This document shows positions 11,500-23,129 of a stretch of 64,000 nucleotides of DNA, one piece after another (positions within the stretch are counted from its first letter, which is position 1; each line of letters begins with the position of its first letter). Both the position numbers and the translations under genes were made by a program. This stretch comes from Pogonophryne albipinna (Eukaryota; Chordata; Actinopteri; Perciformes; Artedidraconidae). The stretch covers positions 1 to 64,000 of the forward strand of contig JAPTMU010000156.1 in assembly GCA_028583405.1 (NCBI GenBank), given 5' to 3'. Under the pieces are notes generated by a model. The model saw only the letters and a list, made by a program, of their open reading frames with translations. It did no database searches and was not told where the DNA came from.

Positions 11500-11760
11500 T
11501 TATATCCAACCATATTGTGCATTAATATTGTATTTTCGAAACGGGTTGTGATGTTTCATTTGGGGATAACAGTGTTAGGAATATATTGTGAGGAAGTGCA
11601 CACTGACCTGAGCTCCAGGGGTCTTTTTGTTCTCCTCCATGCTGCTCTCAGTGCTCCTTCTCCGGCTGTGTCTCTGAAATAATCAACACAACTACAGCTG
11701 ACACAAAACAAGATAACTCAATACAACTGACAGACACAACAAAACAAATCTACAGCTATG
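11500..11760. repeat. Direct repeat A spanning the short exon
   Basis: Shares a block of about 255 bp with 12286-12540, from the ccatattgtgcattaatatt side through the MEENKKTPGAQ exon to aacaaaacaaatctacagc. The right arm has only one copy. Confidence 0.85.
11608..11640 (-). CDS. Zinc-finger gene, short upstream exon (left)
   Basis: On the minus strand an ATG at 11640 opens MEENKKTPGAQ and ends in CAG|gtcagtg, a good donor. The 33 coding bases join in phase 0 to the finger exon at 7696, across a 3.9-kb intron filled by a MITE, a Tx1-like LINE and an hAT piece. Just upstream lies ttgattatttcag, a plausible acceptor. The exon may therefore be internal, 66 nt long and open in the same frame, with translation starting further upstream. 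The right copy has the same features. Confidence 0.72.
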
Positions 11761-11794
11761 TCTTCTCTCTGTAAACAAACTCGCTCGGATCGGT

Positions 11795-12285
11795 CATTAG
11801 CCCGCATGGTTTTTCATACCATTGCTACGCTGACGACACCCAATTAATTCTGTCTTTTCCCCGTTCTGAAACCCAGGTCGTCGCACGCATCTCTGCTTGT
11901 CTAGCAGACATCTCTCTGTGGATGTCGGCTCACCACCTCAAGCTCAATCTTGACAAGTCTGAACTGCTTTTTCTTCCGGGAAAAGATTGTCCCACTCTTG
12001 ACCTAACAATCAACATCGGCCCCTCTGTTGTTTCCCCGACTCAGACTGCAAGGAATCTGGGTGTGATCCTAGATAACAAACTGTCCTTCACTGCAAACAT
12101 CGCTGCCACAACCCACTGCTGCAGATACAAGCTTTACAACATCAGGAGGATACGTCCCCAGCTGACCCAGAAAGCGACGCAGGTTCTGGTCCAGGCTCTC
12201 GTCATCTCACGTCTAGACTATTGCAACTCCCTCCTGGCTGGTCTACCTGAATGTGCCATCCAACCGCTGCAGCTCATATATAACC
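11795..12285 (+). mobile_element. L2-type LINE RT fragment with YADD
   Basis: A single open frame reads HGFSYHCYADDTQL (from about 11802), then SAHHLKLNLDKSELLFLPG and LDYCNSLLAGLPECAIQPLQ. These are the catalytic palm and thumb-side signatures of L2/CR1-like LINE reverse transcriptases. Both ends are cut: there is no 3' tail, and it stops exactly where the duplicated zinc-finger exon block resumes. It is inactive as an isolated fragment. Confidence 0.85.
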
Positions 12286-12540
12286 ATATTGTGCATTAAT
12301 ATTGTATTTTCTAAACAGGTTGTGATCTTTCATTTGGGGATAACAGTGTTAGGAATATATTGTGAGGAAGTGCACAATGACCTGAGCTCCAGGGGTCTTT
12401 TTGTTCTCCTCCATGATGCTCTCAGTGCTTCTTCTCCGGCTGTGACTCTGAAATAATCAACACAACTACAGCTGACACAAAACAAGATAACTCAATACAA
12501 CCGACAAACACAACAAAACAAATCTACAGCCACTTCTTAG
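12286..12540. repeat. Direct repeat B spanning a duplicate exon
   Basis: Second copy of the 11500-11760 block. Its right flank (cacttcttaggttaatatcagagg) matches the right arm, so this copy has the ancestral flank and copy A is the one joined to the LINE fragment. Confidence 0.85.
12382..12414 (-). pseudogene. Duplicate short zinc-finger exon
   Basis: Encodes the same MEENKKTPGAQ as 11608-11640 on the minus strand. The donor context has changed from gtcagtg to gtcattg. It lies upstream of the other exon in transcription order, so it could act as an alternative upstream exon or be inert. Confidence 0.6.
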
Positions 12541-12635
12541 GTTAATATCAGAGGCGAGAAGTAACTAAGTGATTTACTCAAGTACTGTACTCAAGTACTA
12601 TTTAGAGGTACTCGTACTTTAGTATTGAAAAGGAA

Positions 12636-12800
12636 TCTAACTTTGATAAAACCAACGTTAATATCTAGGTCGTCTCCGATACCGAGCTCCGATGCTGATA
12701 AGGCTCCGGAAAACGGCCGTCCTACCTTTAGGACTTAACCCCCGGAATCTAAGTGCAAGATTACGTAATCTGTTTAGGGGGGCAGCTAACAGTAGGGCAT
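12636..12800. repeat. Dispersed repeat, copy 1 of 3
   Basis: Contains gaatctaactttgata and ccgatgctgataaggctccgg. The reverse complement recurs at 20150-20335, and a shortened version at 50895-50990. The copies at 12636 and 20335 face each other and may be ends of one element, but no target duplication was found. Confidence 0.7.
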
Positions 12801-13510
12801 GTACGCGCGCGCCGAATATTAGTTGTTTTGCATTGTTGTTTTGTGGTTATTTGTTAATGTAAATAACCCAATTTGTGTTTTTTAAAATTGAAAAGGATAT
12901 TGCATTGTGTTTGTTGCTTTCGTTGCAGTTGTATATGTCTTAAGTGTAATTTGGTTCGGCTTCCTATTTTGTATGGACATGTTTTGATTTTTTTAAGGAG
13001 AGTTAGTGCTGACAGGAAGTGGTTGTTGCTATGGAAACAACGTGACGGAGAAAAGGAGCGGAGATTAACGAAGAAAAGTTATATCTACATATGAAGACGG
13101 AGAAAGTAAACTAAAAAGTGTATGGTTAAGTGTTAGCACCCGCCGAAGAGGCAAAAGCTCTTATGTTGATATTGGAGATGTCAATCAATTGAATTTGGCA
13201 GCCGCAGAGCAGCACGGCTGCCAAAAAGAAAGAATATCCGAATAACGAACAGCGTTAGGCCTGTCGTGATAAACAAATGAACTCGATAACTTTTGACGTC
13301 GATAAATTGCCATTTACATGTGTGTTTGTTTACATAAGGATGTGACCAGCATTTTAGTCAGGCGCGCTGTGTCTGCTGGCCAGGCGCGCTGTGAGGGGCA
13401 GGGCTCACACACAGCCAGGTCAGGACACTCCAATGTGCAGCAGTAAAATTAATAATATACAGACAAGTAGGAGCCAACGTATGACTTACTCGAGGGGAAT
13501 TTGAAGTTAA
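12801..13510. other. No gene recognised
   Basis: AT-rich intergenic DNA. A stretch near 13255-13320 (aggcctgtcgtgataaac) resembles a MITE end but has no partner. The repeated caggcgcgctgtg at 13359 and 13381 is a minor local duplication. Confidence 0.4.
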
Positions 13511-14092
13511 ATGGAATTGGTTGCGAAACCCAATTCTACATCTCCAGTGTGGGAATATTTTGGATTTAAGCCAAATGAACGAGGCGAACCTACAGACTTG
13601 ATTGAGCCGCCGGTATGTCGCATTTCTTTAAAAAGGTATAGCAACAAAAGCTAGCAATACGACCAACCTTAAACTGCACCTGAAACACAACCACCCCATT
13701 CTGTTTTCCCAGCTGGGAGCAAACACGGCAGCTGGAGATGGAGCCCCCACCTTCCCGACAGTGTACAATCAAGGATGCCTTTGCCCGACAATGCAAACAT
13801 GTTTTTCCTTTAAAAGTTGGACTGTTGCACTGTTGTAGCTTCAGTGGTTCTCAGGTTACAGTTACATAGCAGTGAATATAAACAGACTGATTAATGTGAA
13901 TATTACTGTAAACTAACCTGTGTAAAAGTTTCTCGAATAAATGTAATTTTTTTTGGTGGAAGAAGCATGTATCATTTTTTTAACCCTGCCCCTCAAAGAA
14001 TCGGAATTGAGAACCGTTAAGAACCGGAATCGAAAAGTAGAATCGGAATCGGAATCAGAATCGTGGAAATTCAAACGATACCCAACCTAGTG
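13511..14092 (+). pseudogene. hAT (ZBED-like) transposase remnant
   Basis: An ATG at 13511 opens MELVAKPNSTSPVWEYFGF. After a frameshift near 13650 the BED-finger signature SNTTNLKLHLKHNHP follows. After another shift the frame gives TIKDAFARQ near 13770. These are N-terminal landmarks of ZBED1/ZBED4-like hAT transposases. The 3' part is reduced to a repetitive cggaatcgga run ending in aaacgatacccaacctag, a sequence seen at hAT ends in fish. The catalytic and dimerisation domains are missing. Confidence 0.7.
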
Positions 14093-14933
14093 GAAAGTCA
14101 GTGAAAGTGTATGATACATGTCTCTAAACCAAGATGAATGACAGAAAGCCAGATGGACCAAGTCACCTGCCGATATCCTGCAAACCCTTTCGTGGAAAGC
14201 GCTCGCTGCAGGTATAACACATTTGGTGACATCAAGTAACAACTAAGGAATCTTATAATTCATAAATTGTCAAAGTATTGATTTTATGTTTGCAGGAAAT
14301 CATGATTATTCGCCTGTCCACTAAAGTGGACGTCATGCATCACTGGCTACAATTCATACTGCTACTGTTCTTCTTGAAAATAATTCATTTGCAATATCTT
14401 TTTGGGCCTTAAATCAATATACTTAAGTTATTATAATGTAATTTTAAGTTTGCAAATCTTTATTTATTATTTTTTCCAAATTTACAAGTTTTCAGTTTAG
14501 ACATGTCTGTGGACATATAAAACATTTCTTTTGGCCTCAGGTTTTCTAAATTTGAAAAAACTAGATAAAAATAAACTAAAGTTAAAATCTTGTTTTTCAT
14601 GCCCCAAGAGCAATAAGAACACTTGGTAAAAAAAAATCCTGAGTGAGGCTTTCATAATTCATGCATGAAAGGGTTTTAATCTTAGTTAAAATTATTCAAA
14701 TGAAGACCATAGTAATGATATGCAATTTTAAGAAAAGCGAATATGAACATTTTTATGAAAGCAAAACACATTTCAATGTCATGTTTAGAATTAAGATTTA
14801 TTTTAACTTCAATTTAGAATATGCACATTTAATTTATTAACAGAAACAAACTTAACAAAACGGTCTCTATTGTCTTGTTGACAGTTCTGCTAAGTGGCCG
14901 TGTCAGACCTGACCTTTGCCTCACCTACCTCTA
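14093..14933. other. No gene recognised
   Basis: AT-rich. A palindrome-like tccactaaagtggacgtcat occurs at about 14319. From about 14880 the sequence is the left half of an inverted pair with 20345-20720. Confidence 0.4.
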
Positions 14934-14937
14934 TTAA

Positions 14938-17264
14938 AGAGCCTGTGACAGCATCCCAACAACTGTTGTGCAATGAAATATTGGGCTACTAGTCATCTCG
15001 AACAGTCAGTTTAAAAAAGAAGGTGCGATACCGTTCCGATAAATATCAATAATTTCGAACATCGCGGGGAAATTCCTTCGACTCATTTTGAAGTTTTGGG
15101 GGAAGCCGGAAGTGACGTCAATGCGGGAACGCTTCACTATGCGGCGAGAGAGCCAAACACGGACAAAGTGTGTTGTCATGCGTAGAAATGGTGAATTACT
15201 GAGTTTAGGCACGTTAATAACGTTTTAATGAAGTTGACTACAGTATATTCATATTTGTCAGTGCTTTCATGTCAATTCGGCGAACATAAACATAAATGAT
15301 CGTGGTGAAGATGATGATTAAATTAGGATTACAAATCGGTAGTGAGAGCTGCTGAATTTCCTCCCGTAGGATGTGATATAAAAACAAATCGATTATTTCT
15401 GTAGTTGTAAACTCAAGTGGATGAAACTACATTTATTAGTGCTTTCATGTCAATTCGGCGAACATATGATACATTAAATGATCGTGAGGATGATGATTAA
15501 AAATAGTTTGTTTGAGCCGGTCTGCATTTCCTGATGAGAAAACAAACCGATGCTTTTTGTAGTTGTAGTGCACCAACATGGATTAAACGTGTGGTTTTTT
15601 TACCACAATGTTGGGGAAATTAATGGATAAAATGCACGGATTATTATTATTGTTATTCCCACTCCGATCGGGACACTAGGTCCACCGTTTCCCCGCAGCG
15701 AGGCTCCCCCCGTTGACAGTTTACGTGGGCTGGGTGCAGTGGCGGACTGGCCATCGGGACGAATCCCGATGGGCCGGTACCGAAGTGGGCCGGTCGGATA
15801 AGTCACTAGCACATCCCCCATAGGCGGCGCGTGAGGCTCAGGTTTGGGAAGGCTAAATAACTTCTTTTACCTGACGCTGCCCGCCTCCGGTGTCTATAGA
15901 AAAGAGATCAACTCAGTGTGCGGAGTTTAAATCTCTCAAGTCATATTACAGGATAAAGGAAATACAGTTTAAACTGCCGTATGCAGAGAAGACGCCGACG
16001 TGTCGCACTTATCATTCATATTACATCATCAATCAGATCATCGATCATATAATATCATAATATATCATATATTTCCTTATCTGAGTCAGCTTCTCCAGCC
16101 GTATCTGGCCGTGCAACACTTAGTGTCACATACTGTATGCAGAAGTATTATTTTAAGCAACACATTATGTTGACGAAACACTCGAGTCAAATGTAATTAA
16201 AGTCAGATCCACTCGTGTCTTAGATGGGGCAGTGATATCATAAAACTATACGCTTTCAAACACTCGGTAGGCCTAGTTATTTTTTAACCAGTTGTTCTGT
16301 ATTCACCTTGCAGGTGCAACTCTGTGGCTTGTATCCTGGATTATATGTTTAAGTCATGGATGTTTAAAGCTCATATTTATCTAATACTAGTTTACTTTTC
16401 ATTAATGAAGTATGACGCTGCGCTGTCAGTACACTTGTCCCTGTTTGTGATTGTTCAAATGTAGCTAACCCCGCCCCTTTCACGTGAACGCGCTCTCAGC
16501 TGGTGAGAGAAACCCTGGCTTGATTTACCGAGTTGATAACCAGCGTCGTAGGACCGCTTAGCGAGATGTCGTTTGTTAGTTTGTTGATGTTAGTTTGTTT
16601 GTTACTCAAACATATCCAGGGTATGTTGAACTGGCTTCGTAGTACAGGGCACAGGTGGCTAGCAGCGCTAATGTCAAAGACACAGACATTATACATTATA
16701 TTTGTATTTTACCAGGATGCAGTGACACAAATATTTGGGAAGGCTTAGCCTTCCCTAGCCGACAGCCCCTGACATCCCCCACTCCCCCCGTTGACAATTT
16801 ACTAGCGGTACCGAAGTGGGCCGGTCGAGAGTCCCGGGATGATTTTTAGTCCCATTCCACCACTGGCTACATGACCGTATGATCGCCCATATTGACGCAC
16901 CTAACTTCTAACAGATACAACATAAACCGATCCTTCATCCTCATATGAGCTCTCAGACACGTTCAAAATTAAACTGTCATCGCTGTCTGAGCTTGCTGCT
17001 GGGTGCGCCATCGTGCGTTTACATGCAGATGCTGGGATCCTGAACAGTGCAGCTGGAGCGCTGTGCCCGCAATGACGTCACACATAATTTGGCCGGACTT
17101 GAAGAATCCCAGAGAAGATCCAGAAAATGGTCAACATTGAAGGGCAGATTAATGGTTATCAAAGTACAAATATCCAAAATCAGTTCAGTAACGGTTTTCA
17201 AGGGGACAATATTTACTCAAATTGATGGGTTTGGATGATGGGGGAAACTCGTGTCACAGGCTCT
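14938..17264. mobile_element. TTAA-target element, 2327 bp, with nested insertions
   Basis: Ends AGAGCCTGTGACA and TGTCACAGGCTCT are perfect inverted repeats over 13 bp, flanked by TTAA at 14934-14937 and 17265-17268. The inverted sister sequence near 20640-20650 shows the empty site (tattaagcttacc), which confirms both ends and the duplication. No transposase is recognisable. At least one further element is nested inside. Confidence 0.87.
15738..16865. mobile_element. Nested hAT-like element
   Basis: Starts CAGTGGCGGACTGG and ends TTCCACCACTG. The outer 8-mers (gctgggtg and gctacatg) match only partly. Inside, 15905-16660 is a direct-orientation relative of 21055-21880. The phrase accgaagtgggccggtcg occurs near both ends (15778 and 16809). 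Confidence 0.6.
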
Positions 17265-17427
17265 TTAAGCTTACCATTGATAAAGAGATGCTAAATTGGC
17301 TGTGAATGGAAAGGATGTATGTTTCCTTCTTGTGGTTTCAGGCATATGAAACCAGGCATGTGAAACTAGATGGAACATTCTGAACTTTTGACCTATACAC
17401 ACACACACACACACACACATTCTAGAT

Positions 17428-18928
17428 CAGGGATGGGCAACTTTGATGGTGGTGGGGGCCACATCATTGATGTACTGGCCACCAGGGGGCTGCAGATTCA
17501 CTTGGAACACACACACACAAAAAATCCATGTGTTGTATGTAATTATTAACAAATATACTAGGTCTGACATCTTCATTAACATTTTACAATCAAAGGGAAC
17601 ATCCCCAAAATATTGGGAACATCCTCTAATAAGCTCACTAAACAAATATCAGTTCACAGAAATGTTATTTCATTTTTACAAGTGGCATGTTTGTATTGAA
17701 CAGGTTATTAAACAGTGGAATAGAACTATTTTAAACTATTGGAAAGCACGGAAAATGTGTGTGTATTGAGATTAACCATTAAGATGACATACACATGAAG
17801 TCATAAACACTAACCCAGACATTAGTTGTCTAACTTGAACCTAAAGCACTTGTAGCCAGTCTCTGCATTCCCCTTATTCCACAATAAGGGGAATGTCAAC
17901 ACAGACACCGGTCAGCTCTGCTGTTCCTCAGCACCACTCCCCCTCCCTCCCGCTGAAATTATGAATGAAAAGCGTAGTAATCATAGATAACACGGCAGGG
18001 TCCGTGACAGTTTGTTTTCATCTGATTTCAAATAAACAAAGTCTTGGTTTTAAGAATATTAAACTTGTTTCGCCAAATTCAGATGATAAATACAACTTTT
18101 AAGCTTGTAAAGGCATAATTACAAGAGGCAACTTAACGTCACAGCAGGCATAACAACAGCCGGTGTTTCTTGTGAGGGTTTCCCCGGGAAACAAACACAA
18201 TACACTAGGGCTGCACGATTTTTCTGACAAATATTGCGATTCGAATTGCGATATTTGTTTTTAAGCGACCCAACAGAAGTTTATTGTAAAATGCGGCCAT
18301 AACTCCGGCTAGGAAGGTCGTATCAACGTGCTCCCGTCTCTAGCACCCTCGCAGCCCGAGCTACGAGTGAAAGAATTAAACTTACATGAAACTTCCGTTG
18401 GGTTGCTTTAAAGTCAAGCTTCAGTTTAAGATTCAGTCTATAATAGAAACATGTAATGGAACATTATTAACCTGACTCAGATGGTTGGTTTCACCAAAGC
18501 ATCTAAAGCTCCATTGGAAGCCATTTGGAAAGGGCAGGCACTTTCAAAAGCACTTGGCAGGTGATTGGATCAATCTGTCTATCACCTTCTATCATGGGCT
18601 ACTTCTGATTGATTAACAATGGCTGGTACATGTGGAGCACAGCACTTCTGATTGGTGTGGATGACTGACACACAATAAAAAATAAAAATTCTAAAAAAAA
18701 TGTAAAAAAAATCATTCCAAAACGCGATTTCCATTTAAAATCGATTAATCGTTCAGCCCTACAATACACACAAATGCGTCACAGATTATTTCGCGGCATT
18801 TGAAATCATGTACGCAGCTCGCGATGTAACTAGGAGTCTAGTGGACGGTATCAGTACTACAAGTACTACTACTTTTTTTTTTCTGAGGGCCGCACAAAGA
18901 GGAGGTGGGGGCCGCATGCCCATCCCTG
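17428..18928. mobile_element. hAT element, 1501 bp, perfect 8-bp TSD
   Basis: Ends CAGGGATGGGCAACTTTG and GCATGCCCATCCCTG are flanked by ttctagat on both sides (17420-17427 and 18929-18936). An 8-bp duplication with CAGGG...CCCTG ends is diagnostic of hAT. No transposase signature survives in the interior, which hosts a second hAT MITE. Confidence 0.88.
18206..18761. mobile_element. Nested hAT MITE, 556 bp, perfect 8-bp TSD
   Basis: Begins TAGGGCTGCACGATTT and ends CGTTCAGCCCTA. It is flanked by caatacac at 18198-18205 and 18762-18769. It sits wholly inside the 17428-18928 hAT element and is therefore younger. Confidence 0.9.
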
Positions 18929-19080
18929 TTCTAGATGGTGCAATAAAAGCGTAAAAGTTCCAGCTAGCATTCAGAGAAGGCGCTTGTGGTTTTTGACACC
19001 TTGAGAGCGGTTACAGCGGGTATGAAGACAATGAAGCACAGGATGCAGGCGACCTACGCACAGATTCAAATCAACTTCCT

Positions 19081-20100
19081 GGGCCAGCGAATCGTAGAGA
19101 CAAGCTGCCCATATTTGTCTCAGTTAATAAATGAAGTCTCTGTTAATGAATTAAAGTTTAAAGTTTGCATATTTGAAATTGAAATGTTGATTCTAAAGTC
19201 ATGACATTGACAATGTGTTCTGCTTTCATGAAAAATGTTCATATTCCCTCTCTTTAAAATGACATATCATTACTATAAGTTTGTATTTGTTTAATTTTAA
19301 ACCTTACATTTTTTAATGTTCAATAATTAAAAGTTGAGTTGTGACCTCCTTCTCACTCAAAGAGAGAAAGGGGGATGACCCATGATGAAGAGAGGGAGGA
19401 GGAGGAAGAAGACTATAAAGAAGAATGGAGAAGAAGAAACGAGAGAGCTTGGGGAGCTTGGAGGTCTTGAGAGCTTGGAGGCTTCTTGGAGGCTTCTTGG
19501 GGGAAGTTTTCTGAGGCCCAAGCCCTGGGCCCTGGGCCTGGGCTTGGGCTCTTTTAGACGGCTTGACTTGTGAACCTGTTGCTATTGTATTTTGACTTGG
19601 TGTCTTTATTATTTTTAAGGATTCTTTTTAATCCTCAATTTTTGTTAAAACCTTAATAAATCCGGTTTGTACTTTGTACACTTCGACCCAAAACTCCTGG
19701 TCTCTCTCTCTTGTGGTATCTGCTTGGTCTTAGAGTGAGGTAAGACTACCCTTCCTTGGAAAAGGCTGACATTAGTTGATAATTTGGATTTAAATTGTTT
19801 AAGGGGAATATATGCGGTAATGTGGTAATATCACTGCTGTGCTATTGAATATTTGACTCTGGCTGTGTTTGATATTACATTTACATTGTTTTGCTTGATA
19901 TATTTGGGGATCAAGAGAGGGTGGGGTTAGGGACTGTGGGTTCTGAAGCTGCCCTAATTACCAGGGAGTCTCCCATTAACAGAGGGAGTCTCCTCCAGGG
20001 GCAGTTTTGATACTGCTCTGGGGTTGGTTCTACCAGCCCACCAACATCTACTACACCATACACACCGTTTTGCTATCCTAAAGCGGTCAGACCTCCGAGG
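19081..20100. other. No gene; purine-rich low-complexity patch
   Basis: 19340-19560 is GA-rich and then a gggcctgggcttggg-type simple repeat. The short open frame there is low-complexity. An AATAAA occurs near 19656. No protein family is recognised. Confidence 0.5.
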
Positions 20101-20720
20101 CCAGAGTGCCTAAAACAGGGATACGACGGGCAGCGTGGTGTTAGAGGCCACGTTGTAAACTCCCCCCTAAGCAGATTATGTTGATCTTGCGTGTAGATTC
20201 TGGGGTGTTTGAAGTCCTAAAAAGATTGGACGGCCGTTCACCGGAGCCTTATCAGCACCGGAGTTCGGTATCGGAGACGGCCTAGGTATTAAAAATTGTT
20301 GTATCGAAGTTAGATTCCTTTTCAGTCTCTAAGATGTGTTGCTCCTGGATGTTGGACCTAAAATCATCAAGTCTGTACACAGTTCACTCTCATCCTATGT
20401 GCATTGTTGTCCTCAATCGTTGTAACCGTTGTCAAGGTGTCAAAAACCACAACATCTTCCTAGAATTGTGGTTCGAACTTTTATGCTTTGCTTGCACCTT
20501 CTAAAATGCATAATGTGCATAGGTCAAGAGTTCAGGATGTTCTATCTAGTTTCACATGTCTGGTGACATTATTGAGACATACATCCTTTCCATCAAACCA
20601 AATTATAGCCAATTTAGCTATTTTTGTTATCAATGGTAAGCTTAATAGAGGTAGGTGAGGTAAAAGTGAGGTCTGTCACGGCCACTTGAACAGCAGGTCT
20701 GTAAACACTATTTCCATTTA
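20101..20720. repeat. Dispersed repeat copy 2 plus inverted partner
   Basis: 20150-20335 is the reverse complement of 12636-12800. 20100-20160 (gatacgacgggcagcgtgg) is shared with 50910-50950. 20345-20720 is the inverted partner of the 14880-19080 unit and supplies its empty sites. Confidence 0.8.
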
Positions 20721-20862
20721 ATGCTACTTTGTACTTTTACTCAACTAGAATTCAGAGGTAAATTGTGTACTTTTACTCCACTATTGAATACATTTAGTTA
20801 CTTTACAGATGTGGATGAATGATGTGAAATATGATCAACTCTTAAATCAGACTTTATTTACA

Positions 20863-21890
20863 CCAGGGGGGTATACTACGAAGCAGGATTTTCGCTTAGC
20901 CAGCTAAATTCAGGGAAAACTCCGGCTTTCCGGTCCTACGAAGCTGGTTCTCTTTTTAGCAGGCTAGATCTCCATTATGCTGAGCGGCTAACCTGGTCGG
21001 GACCAGGTTAGGTTGCAGGCTAAGAGCTCAACTCAGTGAAAGCACTGCCTGCTGATCAATCAGAGCTCAGTGTGCGGAGTTTAAAGCGATCAAGTCATAT
21101 TACAGGAGAAAGGAAATACAGAAAAGCTGCCTTTGCAGGAAAGACGGCCGGCAAAAATCACCGACTGTGTGAACGTGAACATTAATAGAATATCACCTCC
21201 ATCTTCAGATCAATCTGACTATTATAACATTAGCGTTAAGAAAGCTTACTTAAATATCTGCCACAACATAAGTAACCGGATCAGAGTAACATTAAGTACA
21301 GTCCGCGGCATATCACATCATAATGTATCATATATCTCCTTATCTGAGTCAGCTGAGCCGTGCAACACTCACAGTGTCACATACTGTATGCAGAAGTATT
21401 ATTTTAAGCAACACATTAAGTTGACGAAACACTCGAGACAAATGTAATTAAAGTCAGATCCACTCGTGTTTTAGAGGGGGCAGTGATATCATAAACCTGT
21501 TAATGTACGCATTCAAACACTTTTTCTTTAACCAGCTGTATTCACCTTGCAGGTGCAGCTATGTGGCTTTTATCCTGGATAAAGTGTTTAATTCATGGAT
21601 GTTTAAGGTTTAACTTCTTCATATGTCTTATATTATAGACATTCAGGAAGTATGACGCTGCGCTGTCAGTATGCTTCTCCATGTTTGTGATTGGTCGAAT
21701 GCTCCAAATACCACCCCTTTCATGTGAACGCGCACCTAACTAGATAGGACACGGCTGGCTTGAGCGATCCACTTGATAACCCGTGTCGTAGTACCGTTTA
21801 GCGAGAGCGTGTATGTTTTGGATTAGGCCAACCGGCTAACTCAAACATATCCAGGTTAGGTTGAACGAGCTTCGTAGTACAGGCCCCTGG
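20863..21890. mobile_element. Terminal-inverted-repeat element, 1028 bp
   Basis: Ends ccagggg...tactacgaagc and gcttcgtagtacaggcccctgg are inverted. It interrupts a dispersed repeat whose uninterrupted form (acctggagtaaattcacaag) is at 49898-49917 and, inverted, at about 24753-24775. Its interior is related to 15905-16660. There is no transposase ORF. Confidence 0.75.
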
Positions 21891-22700
21891 AGTAAATTCA
21901 CAAGCTACCCTGCAGTATACTAAGGCCCATTCCCAAACCGCCCCCTACACCGCTATATTAAGGGCTGTTCCAAAGCAACGAGTGTGGAGCGGTGTGGAGG
22001 GGGAGTGGGCTATCAAGCCCTCAAACAGCGAGTCTGCAGCGATGCTGACTTGAGACCAAGCCCCCAGGAAGTGCGCCGGACTCAGATGAAAATATTCGTG
22101 CTGGCCAAACGGCGGTACTACACTTCCATTTGGTTGCCAGGCCCGGAAACACTTTTTCCCATTGACTTACATGGGGAAAGAATGGTCTGTAAATCGTTGG
22201 ATAATTTTTTTTAAACTAAATAAACTACCCAGTATGAACACTTGTATAGCCCTTATTAAAAACATTCGTTCCTCAAATTGTAATAATGTGCTAATAACGT
22301 TATTCTGAGAGTTATTTCCCTCTGCATTATGAACGTGCATCTAAACCACGGGACCGCGCCGCCCGGCACGTTCATGTTACGTGTCCCGTCCCGACCAATC
22401 AGAGCACACTGTGCTCACAGGGAGGGTGGGGGCTGGAGCTATTGGAGCTACAACGAGCCGTTAAAGGCAGAGAGTGAAATTCAGTGAATACACGTAGTTT
22501 ACAGAGATGCTGTTTGAGAAACCAATGTGAGTTGCGTTTAACTTTACCCATGGATGCACAATAAGAACGGACCCATATCGTCTTACTGCCACCCCACGGA
22601 GCTGTAATAATGGATATATTGCACATGTTTGCTGTAATTCATTATCATACTACATGGGCTGTATGATTAAATCTTGTACCGTAAATGTTGTATTAAATAA
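21891..22700. other. Intergenic; partial copy of the 3646 MITE
   Basis: About 22370-22530 (gaccaatcagagcacactgtg, aaccaatgtgagttgcg) is the reverse complement of part of the 3646-4429 MITE. No gene is recognised. Confidence 0.6.
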
Positions 22701-22710
22701 AGTTAATATT

Positions 22711-23117
<407 letters not shown>

Positions 23118-23129
23118 TGCAATCATTCT

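Larger units (their letters stand above)
4771..12650. repeat. Left arm of large inverted duplication
   Basis: Read as reverse complement, this stretch matches 50950-60240 in the same order: TTAA MITE, AT-rich flank, zinc-finger exon, second TTAA MITE, Tx1-like LINE, short MEENKKTPGAQ exon, then a shared AAGTACT-rich repeat. Differences are mostly insertions private to one arm. The outer edge coincides with the LINE tail that ends near 4770. The inner edge lies near the repeat at 12636. Identity looks high by eye, but no percentage was computed. Confidence 0.88.
17266..19080. repeat. Left half of a smaller inverted repeat pair
   Basis: With the TTAA and hAT insertions removed, 14880-14937, 17266-17427 and 18929-19080 match the reverse complement of 20345-20720. 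Shared landmarks include gaaaggatgtatgt and tggtttttgacacctt. The unit is duplicated head-to-head about 1.3 kb apart. Confidence 0.8.

Noticed and set aside
19382..19573. Lys/Glu then Gly/Leu-rich 63-codon ORF
   Set aside because: Low-complexity purine and ggcctggg repeats explain it.
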